Below the pieces are notes generated by a model. It worked only from the letters and a program-made list of their open reading frames with translations. It was not told the DNA's origin and searched no databases. Source: Paracoccaceae bacterium (GTDB lineage Bacteria; Pseudomonadota; Alphaproteobacteria; Rhodobacterales; Rhodobacteraceae). Taken from it: a stretch of DNA of 12,804 nucleotides. Of the stretch, positions 1-6,784 are shown one piece after another (positions within the stretch are counted from its first letter, which is position 1; every line of letters begins with the position of its first letter). The stretch is taken from positions 1 through 12,804 of the forward strand of contig JABGTH010000353.1 in the NCBI GenBank assembly GCA_018647275.1. Direction: 5' to 3'. The position numbers were made by a program, and so were the translations under genes.

Positions 1-777
1 AAACCAGTCCGTCCGCAGCTCGGCGGCTCCGTCCACAAGGTACGACGGAACTCCCTGACTGGCTCCGATCTCCATCAGTCGTCGACTGTTGCTGCTGTTC
101 TGGCTGCCGAGAACAATCAGCACATCTGCCGATTCCACCAGCATCTTCACTGCTTCCTGGCGGTTGGTCGTTGCGTAGCAGATGTCTTCTTTGTGTGGTC
201 CAACGATTTTAGGAAACCGTTCTTTGAGAGCAGCAACTATGTCTGCCGTGTCATCCACGCTAAGCGTTGTCTGTGTTACGTAGGCTAGTTGATCGGAGTC
301 GCGAACAGTGACGCTAGCGACATCGTCGGGTGTTTCGACCAACAAAACTTCGCCTTCAGGTAGTTGGCCCATTGTGCCTACGGTTTCTGGATGCCCTTCG
401 TGACCGATCATGATCATTTGTAGACCGTGATCGGAATGACGCTGTGCTTCGATGTGAACTTTGCTGACCAGCGGACAGGTTGCATCGACAAACACTATTT
501 GGCGTGCTTGTGCTGCATTGGGCACAGATTTTGGAACACCGTGTGCTGAGAAGATGACGGGACGGTCATCTGGGCACTCGTCAAGTTCTTCTACAAAGAT
601 CGCCCCTTTGTCACGAAGACCATCCACTACGAATTTATTGTGAACAATTTCGTGGCGCACATAAACGGGAGCCCCCCATTTATCGATGGCCATTTCAACG
701 ATTTTGATCGCGCGATCCACACCAGCGCAGAAGCCACGCGGTGCGGCCAAGTAAAGCGTTAAAGGGGTGTTTGGCAT
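1..777 (-). CDS. ispH: 4-hydroxy-3-methylbut-2-enyl diphosphate reductase (IspH/LytB), 3' end cut by window edge
   Basis: IspH catalyses the last step of the MEP isoprenoid pathway, reducing HMBPP to IPP and DMAPP with a [4Fe-4S] cluster in the cytoplasm. I translated 259 codons by hand from the ATG at 777. The three cluster cysteines are present: Cys17 (PRGFCAGVDRAI), Cys101 (ATCPLVSKVH) and Cys200 (CYATTNRQ). The substrate-binding segments are also there: YVRHEIVHN (His42, His46), SAHGVP (His79), and GHEGHPET, whose Glu131 matches the proton-relay Glu126 of E. coli. TQTTLSVDDT precedes the third cysteine. Family members have about 310-320 residues, so roughly 55-60 C-terminal residues lie beyond position 1. 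A GGAGA ribosome-binding site (plus-strand 783-787) lies about 6 nt before the start. The gene follows the NYN gene on the same strand after a 126-nt gap that holds a hairpin, so it may have its own promoter. The family call is secure. Confidence 0.97.
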   Translation of the reverse strand, partial: MPNTPLTLYLAAPRGFCAGVDRAIKIVEMAIDKWGAPVYVRHEIVHNKFVVDGLRDKGAIFVEELDECPDDRPVIFSAHGVPKSVPNAAQARQIVFVDATCPLVSKVHIEAQRHSDHGLQMIMIGHEGHPETVGTMGQLPEGEVLLVETPDDVASVTVRDSDQLAYVTQTTLSVDDTADIVAALKERFPKIVGPHKEDICYATTNRQEAVKMLVESADVLIVLGSQNSSNSRRLMEIGASQGVPSYLVDGAAELRTDWF

Positions 778-878
778 GGGGTTCTCCATCAACTATTATG
801 ACAGAGTTAATATCGAGAGTGCCCAAGGTCCACCCCGCTAAGTGGCGCAACAGTAGATTGTGATTGGGTGAGGTGTGA
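778..878 (-). promoter_or_regulatory. Leader region of ispH (no clear promoter match)
   Basis: About 100 nt separate the post-NYN hairpin from the ispH start. The only recognisable element is the GGAGA ribosome-binding site at 783-787. On the minus strand a CATAAT hexamer (plus-strand 797-802) could be a -10 box, but no good -35 box lies 16-18 nt upstream, so a promoter is only suggested by the gap and the hairpin. I see no ORF or riboswitch-like fold here. Confidence 0.25.
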
Positions 879-897
879 TCGCCAGTTGGACTGGCGA
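879..897 (-). terminator. Perfect hairpin just after the NYN gene
   Basis: TCGCCAGT (879-886) and ACTGGCGA (890-897) form a perfect 8-bp inverted repeat with a 3-nt loop. On the minus strand it begins 6 nt past the NYN stop codon. No T-run follows in either direction, so it is not a textbook intrinsic terminator. It could be a terminator of the T-poor kind, a 3'-end stabiliser, or a processing site that separates NYN mRNA from ispH mRNA. The structure is read directly from the sequence; the function is inferred. Confidence 0.5.
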
Positions 898-903
898 CCA
901 GCG

Positions 904-1476
904 CTAGTCTTGCGAAGTAGGAGCTTCAGGCTTTTCAATTGGGAATTCACGGTGTGGACGCCCAAGAACGTCTTTTAGTTCATCCAGCTCGATGAAGTTG
1001 TCTGCCTGACGGCGTAAATCATCTGAAATCATCGGTGGGTGGCTTCGGGTCGTGGAAACCACGGACACCCGAACGCCTTGACGTTGAATGCTCTCAATCA
1101 ATGGGCGGAAATCGCCATCACCTGAGAATATAACGATGTGATCGACGTGAGGGGCAAGTTCCATAGCATCGACAGCAAGTTCGATATCCATGTTACCTTT
1201 GATCTTACGCCGACCCATACTGTCGGTGTATTCTTTGGCCGGTTTAGTGACCATCGTAAATCCGTTGTAGTTCAGCCAATCTACCAAAGGGCGGATTGGC
1301 GAATATTCATCGTTTTCTAAAAGTGCAGTATAATAAAAAGCACGCAACAGTTTCCCGCGACGCATGAACTCTTTACGCAAAAGTTTGTAGTCGATGTCGA
1401 ACCCTAGCGCTTTGGCAGCGGCATACAAATTCGATCCATCGATGAACAACGCAAGCCGTTCGTCTTTGTAAAACAT
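904..1476 (-). CDS. NYN-domain protein, LabA/DUF88 family (putative RNase)
   Basis: This is a 190-residue protein of the LabA-like NYN family, a PIN-like fold often predicted to be a metal-dependent RNase. Visible features are the N-terminal strand LALFIDGSNLY with Asp13 and Asn16, the GNMDIELAVDAM segment with Asp97 and Asp103, and FSGDGDF with Asp120 and Asp122. These are the acidic residues expected to hold Mg2+. The domain fills most of the chain; the last 25 or so residues are polar and proline-containing. I chose the ATG at 1476 over a TTG one codon upstream because a GGAAAGG site lies 7 nt before the ATG. The gene diverges from folK, lies upstream of ispH on the same strand, and ends at a strong hairpin. 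Bacterial members have no well-established substrate. The domain call is firm; RNase activity is inference. Confidence 0.9.
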   Translation of the reverse strand: MFYKDERLALFIDGSNLYAAAKALGFDIDYKLLRKEFMRRGKLLRAFYYTALLENDEYSPIRPLVDWLNYNGFTMVTKPAKEYTDSMGRRKIKGNMDIELAVDAMELAPHVDHIVIFSGDGDFRPLIESIQRQGVRVSVVSTTRSHPPMISDDLRRQADNFIELDELKDVLGRPHREFPIEKPEAPTSQD

Positions 1477-1566
1477 CAAAGTACCTTTCCGAAGAGCAAC
1501 GCAGCCAACAATTTCGTCAGTGAAAAATAACTACGACTACGTTCAGCGTCGAAAATAAGTATTTTG

Positions 1567-1572
1567 TATAAT
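1567..1572 (+). promoter_or_regulatory. Consensus -10 box (TATAAT) upstream of folK
   Basis: A perfect TATAAT lies 57 nt before the proposed folK ATG, in the divergent NYN/folK gap. The best upstream hexamer is a weak TTCAGC at 1542-1547, 19 nt away. Transcription would start near 1579. This argues against a folK start at the in-frame TTG at 1564, because that codon would lie within the promoter. It may be the main promoter for folK and possibly for genes further downstream. Confidence 0.5.
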
Positions 1573-1629
1573 CAAGCAAGGTGTCATTCTGTGCGAAAAG
1601 GTGAAAAAGTGCATAAGGATAAAATAAGG

Positions 1630-2187
1630 ATGATAATTGCCCTTGGGAGCAATCAACAGGCGGCTGAAGCCAGCCCTCAATTGATTGTTGAACGGGCCAT
1701 TGAGGCATTGCGCGGTCTTGGTCTGGTGATTCGTAAAATCAGTAGATTTTATCAGACCCCGTGTTTCCCTGTCGGTGCAGGCCCTGATTATGTAAATGCG
1801 GCTTGTTTGCTAGAAACAACGTGGTCGCCATCTGAAGTAATAGAAACGTTACATTCGATTGAACAAGAGTTTGGACGTAAGCGCATCCAACGATGGGGAC
1901 AGCGAACTTTGGACTTGGATTTGATTAGCGTCGAAGATGTTGTGTGTCCAAGCCTAAAAATACACGACAAGTGGCGTAACTTGGACTTAGCGACCCAAAA
2001 GATTGAAGCGCCAACTGAGTTAATTGTCCCGCACCCTCGTGTGCAAGATCGTGCTTTTGTTTTAATCCCGATGATGGATATTGCGCCGGATTGGGTTCAC
2101 CCAATCTTGGGCTTGAGTGTGTCTGAAATGTTGGATGCGCTACCCTTGGGTGAAAAAGTAGATGTTATACCTTTAAATGTTCAGTAA
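1630..2187 (+). CDS. folK: 2-amino-4-hydroxy-6-hydroxymethyldihydropteridine pyrophosphokinase (HPPK)
   Basis: FolK transfers pyrophosphate from ATP to 6-hydroxymethyl-7,8-dihydropterin, the step before dihydropteroate synthase in folate synthesis. From the ATG at 1630 the protein has 185 residues. It shows ALGSN (4-8), FYQTPCFP with GPDYVNAA (40-58), the signature RWGQRTLDLDLI (88-99) with Mg2+-binding Asp95 and Asp97, and a PHPR...DRAFVLIPM segment. The signature usually reads RWGPRT; Gln91 replaces that Pro. A loop of about 30 residues after the signature makes it longer than the 159-residue E. coli enzyme. Start choice: LGSN normally sits within about 10 residues of the N-terminus, and an AAGGA lies 10 nt upstream. 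GTG codons at 1591 and 1609 are alternatives; 1609 is preceded by a purine-rich AAAAGGTGAAAAA. The family is certain, the start moderately so. Confidence 0.95.
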   Translation: MIIALGSNQQAAEASPQLIVERAIEALRGLGLVIRKISRFYQTPCFPVGAGPDYVNAACLLETTWSPSEVIETLHSIEQEFGRKRIQRWGQRTLDLDLISVEDVVCPSLKIHDKWRNLDLATQKIEAPTELIVPHPRVQDRAFVLIPMMDIAPDWVHPILGLSVSEMLDALPLGEKVDVIPLNVQ

Positions 2188-2222
2188 TAGACGCTTGTAA
2201 ACCTAGCAAAAGGGCAATAAAG

Positions 2223-2256
2223 AAGCTCCCTCAACATTTACCAAATTTTGGAGCTT
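2223..2256 (+). promoter_or_regulatory. Stem-loop covering the rpoZ Shine-Dalgarno
   Basis: AAGCTCC (2223-2229) is perfectly complementary to GGAGCTT (2250-2256), with a 20-nt AT-rich loop. The right arm contains the GGAG (2250-2253) that serves as the rpoZ ribosome-binding site, 7 nt before its ATG. If it forms in the folK-rpoZ transcript, the site would be masked. A 7-bp stem with a long loop is modest and could be chance. The same 73-nt gap also holds TTGTAA, 17 nt, TAAAGA, a poor promoter match. Confidence 0.35.
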
Positions 2257-2260
2257 GGCC

Positions 2261-2614
2261 ATGGCCCGCGTTACCGTAGAAGACTGTGTAGACAAGGTTC
2301 CGAACCGTTTCGATCTGGTGATGCTAGCATCCCATCGTGCGCGCGAAATTTCCGCCGGTTCAGCAATTACCGTTGATCGTGACAATGACAAAAACCCTGT
2401 TGTATCTTTACGCGAAATTGCTGAAGAAACGCAGAGCGCTGCTGACCTGCGTGAGCGTATGATCGAAAGCAACCAAACCCAAATCGAAGTCGATGAGGCT
2501 GAAGAAGATGCGATGGCTTTGTTGATGGGCGCTGAGCAAGACAAGCCAGAAGAAGACAGCATGAACGAAGAAATGTTGCTTCGCCAATTGATGGCTGCAC
2601 AAGGCCAAAGCTAA
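2261..2614 (+). CDS. rpoZ: DNA-directed RNA polymerase subunit omega
   Basis: Omega is the small subunit that clamps the beta' C-terminus and helps RNA polymerase assembly; in E. coli it is also part of one ppGpp site. The 117-residue protein begins MARVTVEDCVDKVPNRFDLV and continues with the conserved LASHRAREIS and NPVVSLREIAEE segments, the core of the family. The tail from about residue 70 is acidic (DEAEEDAMALL) and poorly conserved; alphaproteobacterial omegas are typically longer than the 91-residue E. coli one. I chose the ATG at 2261, not the TTG at 2255, because GGAG at 2250-2253 is 7 nt upstream and family members start MARVTVEDC. It is followed 25 nt later by the ppGpp synthetase/hydrolase gene, the usual rpoZ-spoT pairing. 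Confidence 0.97.
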   Translation: MARVTVEDCVDKVPNRFDLVMLASHRAREISAGSAITVDRDNDKNPVVSLREIAEETQSAADLRERMIESNQTQIEVDEAEEDAMALLMGAEQDKPEEDSMNEEMLLRQLMAAQGQS

Positions 2615-2639
2615 GGCCAAACGCTAGGAAGCGGACCAA

Positions 2640-4781
2640 ATGATATCTGCCGACGATCTGATCGCGCTGGTCCGCAACTACAATCCCAAAACCAATGAGG
2701 CGCTTATCCGCTCCGCCTTTGAATATGGCGGAGAGATGCATGACGGCCAGTTCCGTCATTCGGGTGAGCCTTACTTTAGCCATCCTGTAGCGGTTGCCGC
2801 GATTTTAACTGAACAGCAGTTAGACGATGGAACAATCATCACGGCTCTTTTGCATGACACGATTGAAGACACCAAAGCCTCTTACGCTTCGGTTTCTGAG
2901 TTGTTTGGCGAAGAGGTGGCAAAACTGGTTGATGGTGTCACAAAGTTAACCAATCTTCAGCTGAACAGTTCGGAAACCAAACAGGCCGAGAATTTTCGCA
3001 AGCTTTTTATGGCGATGTCCAAGGACATGCGCGTTATTCTGGTTAAGTTGGCTGATCGCCTTCACAATATGCGCACCATCAAATCGATGCGCCCCGAAAA
3101 GCAGGTTCAAAAAGCTCGTGAGACGATGGATATCTTTGCGCCACTGGCTGGTCGCATGGGTATGCAGTGGATGCGTGAAGAACTCGAAGACTTAGCGTTT
3201 CGGGTGCTGAACCCGGAAGGTCGCTCCAGCATCATGCGCCGTTTTGTAAGTCTTCAGCGTGAGACTGGCGATGTGATCGAGCGCATCACCGGCGATATGC
3301 GGATGGAGCTAGAAAAAGCGGACATTGACTCCGAGATTTTTGGCCGCGCGAAGAAACCTTATTCTATTTGGCGCAAAATGCAGGAAAAGGATCAGTCCTT
3401 TAGCCGTCTTAGTGATATTTATGGTTTTCGCATTGTGACGCATAGCGAGGAAGATAGTTACCGTACCTTGGGTGCCATCCACCAGCGGTGGAGTGCAGTG
3501 CCTGGCCGCTTCAAGGATTATATCAGTCAGCCGAAAACCAACGGGTATCGTTCAATTCACACAACCGTTTCCGGTCGTGACGGTAAACGAGTTGAGGTGC
3601 AAATCCGCACTCGCCAGATGCACGATGTGGCAGAAACGGGTGTGGCTGCACACTGGTCCTACAAGGATGGTGTACGCTCACAAAATCCGTTCGCGGTAGA
3701 CCCCGCGAAGTGGATCTCGCAACTAACCGAACAATTTGACGGCGAAGATGACCACGAAGATTTCTTGGAAGCTGTCAAGCTTGAGATGTATTCGGATCAG
3801 GTGTTTTGCTTCACTCCAAAGGGCGAAGTGGTCAAATTGCCACGCGGTGCAACGCCTATCGATTTTGCCTATGCAATCCATACACGGATTGGCAATGCCT
3901 GTGTTGGGTCCAAGATTGATGGCATGCGTGTGCCATTGTGGACACGTGTGAAGAACGGACAATCTGTTGAAATCATCACGGCGGAAGGTCAATCGCCTCA
4001 AACGACGTGGTTGGAAATTGCTACAACAGGTAAGGCAAAAACCGCCATTCGCAGATCATTGCGTGAGGCCGATCGCGAGAGCTTTATTAAGCTTGGGCGC
4101 GAACTGGCGAGATCAGCCTTTGCGCATGTTGGTCAGAAGTCGACAGAGAAAGCGTTGGAAACTGCTGCAGATGTTTTACGTTTGAAAGATCCGAACGAGG
4201 TTCTTGCGCGTTTGGGCAGTGCAGAATTGACCGGACGACAGGTTGTTCAAGCGATTTATCCTGAGTTGATCCCTCAAGAAGGTGCACCAGTTGATGCAAA
4301 CCGTGCCGTTATTGGTCTTAAAGCGGGGCAATCATTTGAACGCGCAAGCTGCTGTCAGCCCCTTCCCGATGAGCGTATTGTTGGCATCAGTATGCGAGGG
4401 CGTGGGGTGGTTGTTCATACGATTGACTGTGAACAATTGATTAACCTGGAGGATCGCGCGGATGATTGGTTGGATCTGCGTTGGCATGACGGAAGCCATG
4501 CGGCGGTGTACACCGCGACCCTTCGTATGACGATTGGTAACGGCGCAGGTGTTTTAGGTCGGGTTTGCTCCTTGATAGGCGAGACTGGAGCCAATATCTC
4601 TGACTTGCAATTCATGGATCGTAAGCCTGACTACTTCCTTTTGCTGATTGATGTTGATTTACGGGATGTACAGCATTTGCATACCCTCATGGGTGCACTA
4701 AATGCTCAAGAGGAAGTTGCTGCAATTGAGCGATATAGAAACATAGACATACCTGATGCCATTTTTGCGCCATCGGGATGA
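2640..4781 (+). CDS. rsh: Bifunctional (p)ppGpp synthetase/hydrolase (RelA/SpoT homologue)
   Basis: This enzyme makes and degrades the stringent-response alarmone (p)ppGpp. The 713 residues hold the full long-RSH layout. The HD hydrolase domain (about 25-200) has His48, His72-Asp73 and Glu76-Asp77 in LLHDTIEDT, plus a later ADRLHNMRT. The synthetase domain (about 230-360) has the G-R-F-K-D-Y loop at 289-294 followed by NGYRSIHT. The TGS domain (about 385-450) starts VFCFTPKGEVVKLPRGATP. A Cys-Cys-containing conserved region lies near 567, and a C-terminal ACT domain covers about 630-705. RFKD is the form found in bifunctional enzymes (RelA-only enzymes have ExDD), and the HD residues are intact, so both activities are expected. 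Alphaproteobacteria usually carry one such gene. AGGA lies about 10 nt before the ATG. Confidence 0.96.
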   Translation: MISADDLIALVRNYNPKTNEALIRSAFEYGGEMHDGQFRHSGEPYFSHPVAVAAILTEQQLDDGTIITALLHDTIEDTKASYASVSELFGEEVAKLVDGVTKLTNLQLNSSETKQAENFRKLFMAMSKDMRVILVKLADRLHNMRTIKSMRPEKQVQKARETMDIFAPLAGRMGMQWMREELEDLAFRVLNPEGRSSIMRRFVSLQRETGDVIERITGDMRMELEKADIDSEIFGRAKKPYSIWRKMQEKDQSFSRLSDIYGFRIVTHSEEDSYRTLGAIHQRWSAVPGRFKDYISQPKTNGYRSIHTTVSGRDGKRVEVQIRTRQMHDVAETGVAAHWSYKDGVRSQNPFAVDPAKWISQLTEQFDGEDDHEDFLEAVKLEMYSDQVFCFTPKGEVVKLPRGATPIDFAYAIHTRIGNACVGSKIDGMRVPLWTRVKNGQSVEIITAEGQSPQTTWLEIATTGKAKTAIRRSLREADRESFIKLGRELARSAFAHVGQKSTEKALETAADVLRLKDPNEVLARLGSAELTGRQVVQAIYPELIPQEGAPVDANRAVIGLKAGQSFERASCCQPLPDERIVGISMRGRGVVVHTIDCEQLINLEDRADDWLDLRWHDGSHAAVYTATLRMTIGNGAGVLGRVCSLIGETGANISDLQFMDRKPDYFLLLIDVDLRDVQHLHTLMGALNAQEEVAAIERYRNIDIPDAIFAPSG

Positions 4782-4800
4782 TCCGTAAAGGACAATGCTG

Positions 4801-5472
4801 GTGATTTTTAGACGCCGCGATTCTAAGACATATGTGCGTGCGGCGGTCGAATTTCTTTGGCCGCGTGGCGGTTGGACACGTGCGTTTCATTATGTGCGTC
4901 ACCGCCTGCGCCGCCTTCCTGACAGTCCAGAGCGGATTGCGCGTGGCATTTGGGCCGGCGTGTTTGCAGCGTTTACTCCGTTTTATACGATGCATTTTTT
5001 GGTTGCAGTTTTGATGGCAAAGCTGATGCGTGGGAACATGTTGGCGTCTTTGATGGGTACCTTCTTTGGCAATCCGCTGACTTATGTGCCCATTGCAGTT
5101 ATGTCGCTGCAAACCGGCCACTGGCTGTTGGGTACAGAAATGAAAGTGGATGCGCATCGTTCCTTCGGTGGAAAATTCGCGGATGCTGGTGCTGACTTAG
5201 TCTATAACCTCAAGGCGGTTTGGATGGACAACCCAACGGATTGGCATGGTATCTCGGTCTTTTATGCTGAGATTTTTTACCCTTATATGGTTGGGGGGAT
5301 AGTCCCTGGCATCGTGTTTGGGACCATCTGCTATTATATCAGTGTTCCGCTGATCCGTGCGTACCAGCATCGTCGTAAGGGTCTTATCAAAGCGAAATTT
5401 GAAGAGCTAAAGGCCAAGGCAAGCGCTAAAGCGGATGCGAAACGCAAAGCAGATACTGGTGACGCTCAGTGA
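4801..5472 (+). CDS. DUF2062 membrane protein
   Basis: A conserved protein of unknown function with the DUF2062 domain. About 223 residues: a basic N-terminus (IFRRRDSKTY), then the domain core with SPERIARGIWAGVFAAFTP, a first hydrophobic segment (about 55-80) leading to a GNPLTYVPIA motif near 90-105 where polar helix-breaking residues flank a second hydrophobic stretch, and a third (about 160-190, VGGIVPGIVFGTICYY). The last 30 residues are Lys/Ala-rich and charged, probably cytoplasmic and helical. I prefer the GTG at 4801: AGGA (4789-4792) is 8 nt from it but only 2 nt from the ATG at 4795, and the resulting M-I-F-R-R-R start resembles relatives as I recall them. The ATG remains possible. 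It starts 13-19 nt after rsh, so co-transcription is likely; its link to the stringent response is unproven. Confidence 0.85.
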   Translation: MIFRRRDSKTYVRAAVEFLWPRGGWTRAFHYVRHRLRRLPDSPERIARGIWAGVFAAFTPFYTMHFLVAVLMAKLMRGNMLASLMGTFFGNPLTYVPIAVMSLQTGHWLLGTEMKVDAHRSFGGKFADAGADLVYNLKAVWMDNPTDWHGISVFYAEIFYPYMVGGIVPGIVFGTICYYISVPLIRAYQHRRKGLIKAKFEELKAKASAKADAKRKADTGDAQ

Positions 5473-5566
5473 GTTATCGCGTGTTGATACAATTCTAGTG
5501 TGTACTAACATTTGCTTGTGATTGTATCCCTGTAGGGTCGAGCTAATTTAAAATCTGAGGCATTCA
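5473..5566 (+). promoter_or_regulatory. Possible pdxJ promoter and inverted repeat
   Basis: This 94-nt gap is the longest inside the plus-strand gene block. TTGATA (5484-5489) and TAACAT (5506-5511) are spaced by 16 nt and resemble a sigma-70 promoter. GATACAAT (5486-5493) and ATTGTATC (5521-5528) form a perfect 8-bp inverted repeat with a 27-nt loop; the left arm overlaps the -35 box, so it could be an operator or a leader stem. A TGAGG ribosome-binding site (5556-5560) lies 6 nt before the pdxJ ATG. The repeats are visible; function is inferred and weak. Confidence 0.3.
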
Positions 5567-6328
5567 ATGACGAAATCTGGAAAACTACGTTTGGGCGTGA
5601 ACATCGATCATGTTGCGACGGTCCGCAATGCGCGTGGTGGTGACACTCCTGATCCATTACGTGCTGCACGCGTTGCTCAGGATGCTGGTGCTGATGGTGT
5701 AACGGCGCACTTGCGTGAGGATCGTCGCCATATTTCGGATGCCGACATTGAAGGCCTGATGGATATTCTAACCGTGCCATTGAACTTTGAGATGGCCGCG
5801 ACGGAGGAGATGCAACAAATTGCCCTTCGTCATAAACCCCACGCGGTATGTATTGTTCCTGAAAAACGCGAGGAACGTACCACTGAAGGTGGCTTAGAGG
5901 TTGCCCGTGAAGAGAACCGGTTGGCTCATTACATTGCACCTTTGCGTGATGCAGGATGTCGCGTCTCAATCTTTATCGCAGCGGACGTTCGCCAAATTGA
6001 TGCGGCCCATCGAATCGGAGCGCAGGTCATTGAACTTCATTCGGGTGCATATTGCGATGCACATCACGAAAATCGTTTGGAGGATCGTGATCGTGAGTTG
6101 AACAGCCTCCGCGAGATGAGCAGCTATGCGCATTCTTTGGGGTTGGAAGTTCATGTTGGCCACGGGCTCACATACGAAACTGTCAAACCGGTTGCTGCTT
6201 TTCCAGAGGTTATGGAGCTGAACATCGGTCACTTTCTGATTGGCGAAGCTATCTTTCGCGGATTGCAGCCAGCGATGGCTGAAATGCGCCGCTTGATGGA
6301 CGAAGCGCGTGCTGGGAATTTTGCATGA
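5567..6328 (+). CDS. pdxJ: Pyridoxine 5'-phosphate synthase
   Basis: PdxJ condenses 1-deoxyxylulose 5-phosphate with 3-amino-2-oxopropyl phosphate to form pyridoxine 5'-phosphate, the ring-closing step of DXP-dependent vitamin B6 synthesis. The 253-residue TIM-barrel protein carries GVNIDHVATVRNARGG (10-25), VTAHLREDRRHI (45-56) with His48 and Arg50, the catalytic-type Glu75 in NFEMAAT, a HVGHGL segment with His199, and ELNIGHFLIGEAIF near the C-terminus (phosphate binding). Length matches the family (about 240-250). The ATG at 5567 has TGAGG 6 nt upstream. Its stop overlaps the acpS start by 4 nt (ATGA), so the two are translationally coupled. The pdxJ-acpS pair is a widely conserved arrangement. 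No odd residues were noticed. Confidence 0.97.
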   Translation: MTKSGKLRLGVNIDHVATVRNARGGDTPDPLRAARVAQDAGADGVTAHLREDRRHISDADIEGLMDILTVPLNFEMAATEEMQQIALRHKPHAVCIVPEKREERTTEGGLEVAREENRLAHYIAPLRDAGCRVSIFIAADVRQIDAAHRIGAQVIELHSGAYCDAHHENRLEDRDRELNSLREMSSYAHSLGLEVHVGHGLTYETVKPVAAFPEVMELNIGHFLIGEAIFRGLQPAMAEMRRLMDEARAGNFA

Positions 6329-6726
6329 TCTTGGGAATCGGAACCGATCTAGCCAATATTGAGCGCATCCAAGGCACGCTTAATAGGTTTGGTGATCGAT
6401 TTCGCAATCGGGTGTTCACAGAGGTCGAACAGGCCAAGGCTGAACAGCGCAAAGATGTGGCTGGCACTTACGCTAAGCGTTGGGCTGCAAAAGAGGCATG
6501 TTCAAAAGCATTAGGCACTGGATTAAGCATGGGTATTGCTTGGCGGGATATGTCCGTTACCAATTTGAAGACAGGCCAGCCAACAATGGCAGTGACAGGG
6601 TGGGCTGCTGAACGATTAGCGGCTATGACGCCTGAGGGCCATGAGGCTGTAATACACGTAACTTTGACGGATGATCACCCTTGGGCACAAGCATTTGTCG
6701 TTATCGAAGCACGTCCCATAGCTTGA
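6325..6726 (+). CDS. acpS: Holo-[acyl-carrier-protein] synthase
   Basis: AcpS transfers the 4'-phosphopantetheine group from CoA to a serine of apo-ACP, activating it for fatty-acid synthesis. The 133-residue protein has the two family motifs: GIGTDLANIERI (4-15) with metal-binding Asp8, and YAKRWAAKEACSKALGTG (49-66) with metal-binding Glu57. FTEVE at 31-35 is also typical. The second motif usually has RFAAKEA; here Trp53 replaces Phe, a conservative aromatic swap. The length fits the AcpS-type trimeric enzymes rather than Sfp-type. The start overlaps the pdxJ stop by 4 nt, and lepB follows after a 58-nt gap, consistent with one operon. Confidence 0.96.
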   Translation: MILGIGTDLANIERIQGTLNRFGDRFRNRVFTEVEQAKAEQRKDVAGTYAKRWAAKEACSKALGTGLSMGIAWRDMSVTNLKTGQPTMAVTGWAAERLAAMTPEGHEAVIHVTLTDDHPWAQAFVVIEARPIA

Positions 6727-6784
6727 CTTGATGGCGTGGGGGTCGCATGTAACCTTCAACCAACCGAGTAGGGATGACTTAAAG

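Noticed and set aside
1564..1629. N-terminal extension of FolK from a TTG start
   Set aside because: The TTG overlaps a consensus -10 box, and LGSN would sit 26 residues in, farther than usual for the family.
4687..5157. 156-codon open frame on the minus strand
   Set aside because: Antisense shadow of the rsh 3' end and the DUF2062 gene; His/Gln/Cys-rich composition typical of shadow frames.
5505..5969. 154-codon open frame on the minus strand
   Set aside because: Antisense to pdxJ, which is complete with catalytic residues; no start context or domain.
6728..6784. Longer LepB start at TTG 6728 or ATG 6731
   Set aside because: No ribosome-binding site, and the added residues are not conserved in type; 6785 has AGGGA and a family-like N-terminus.
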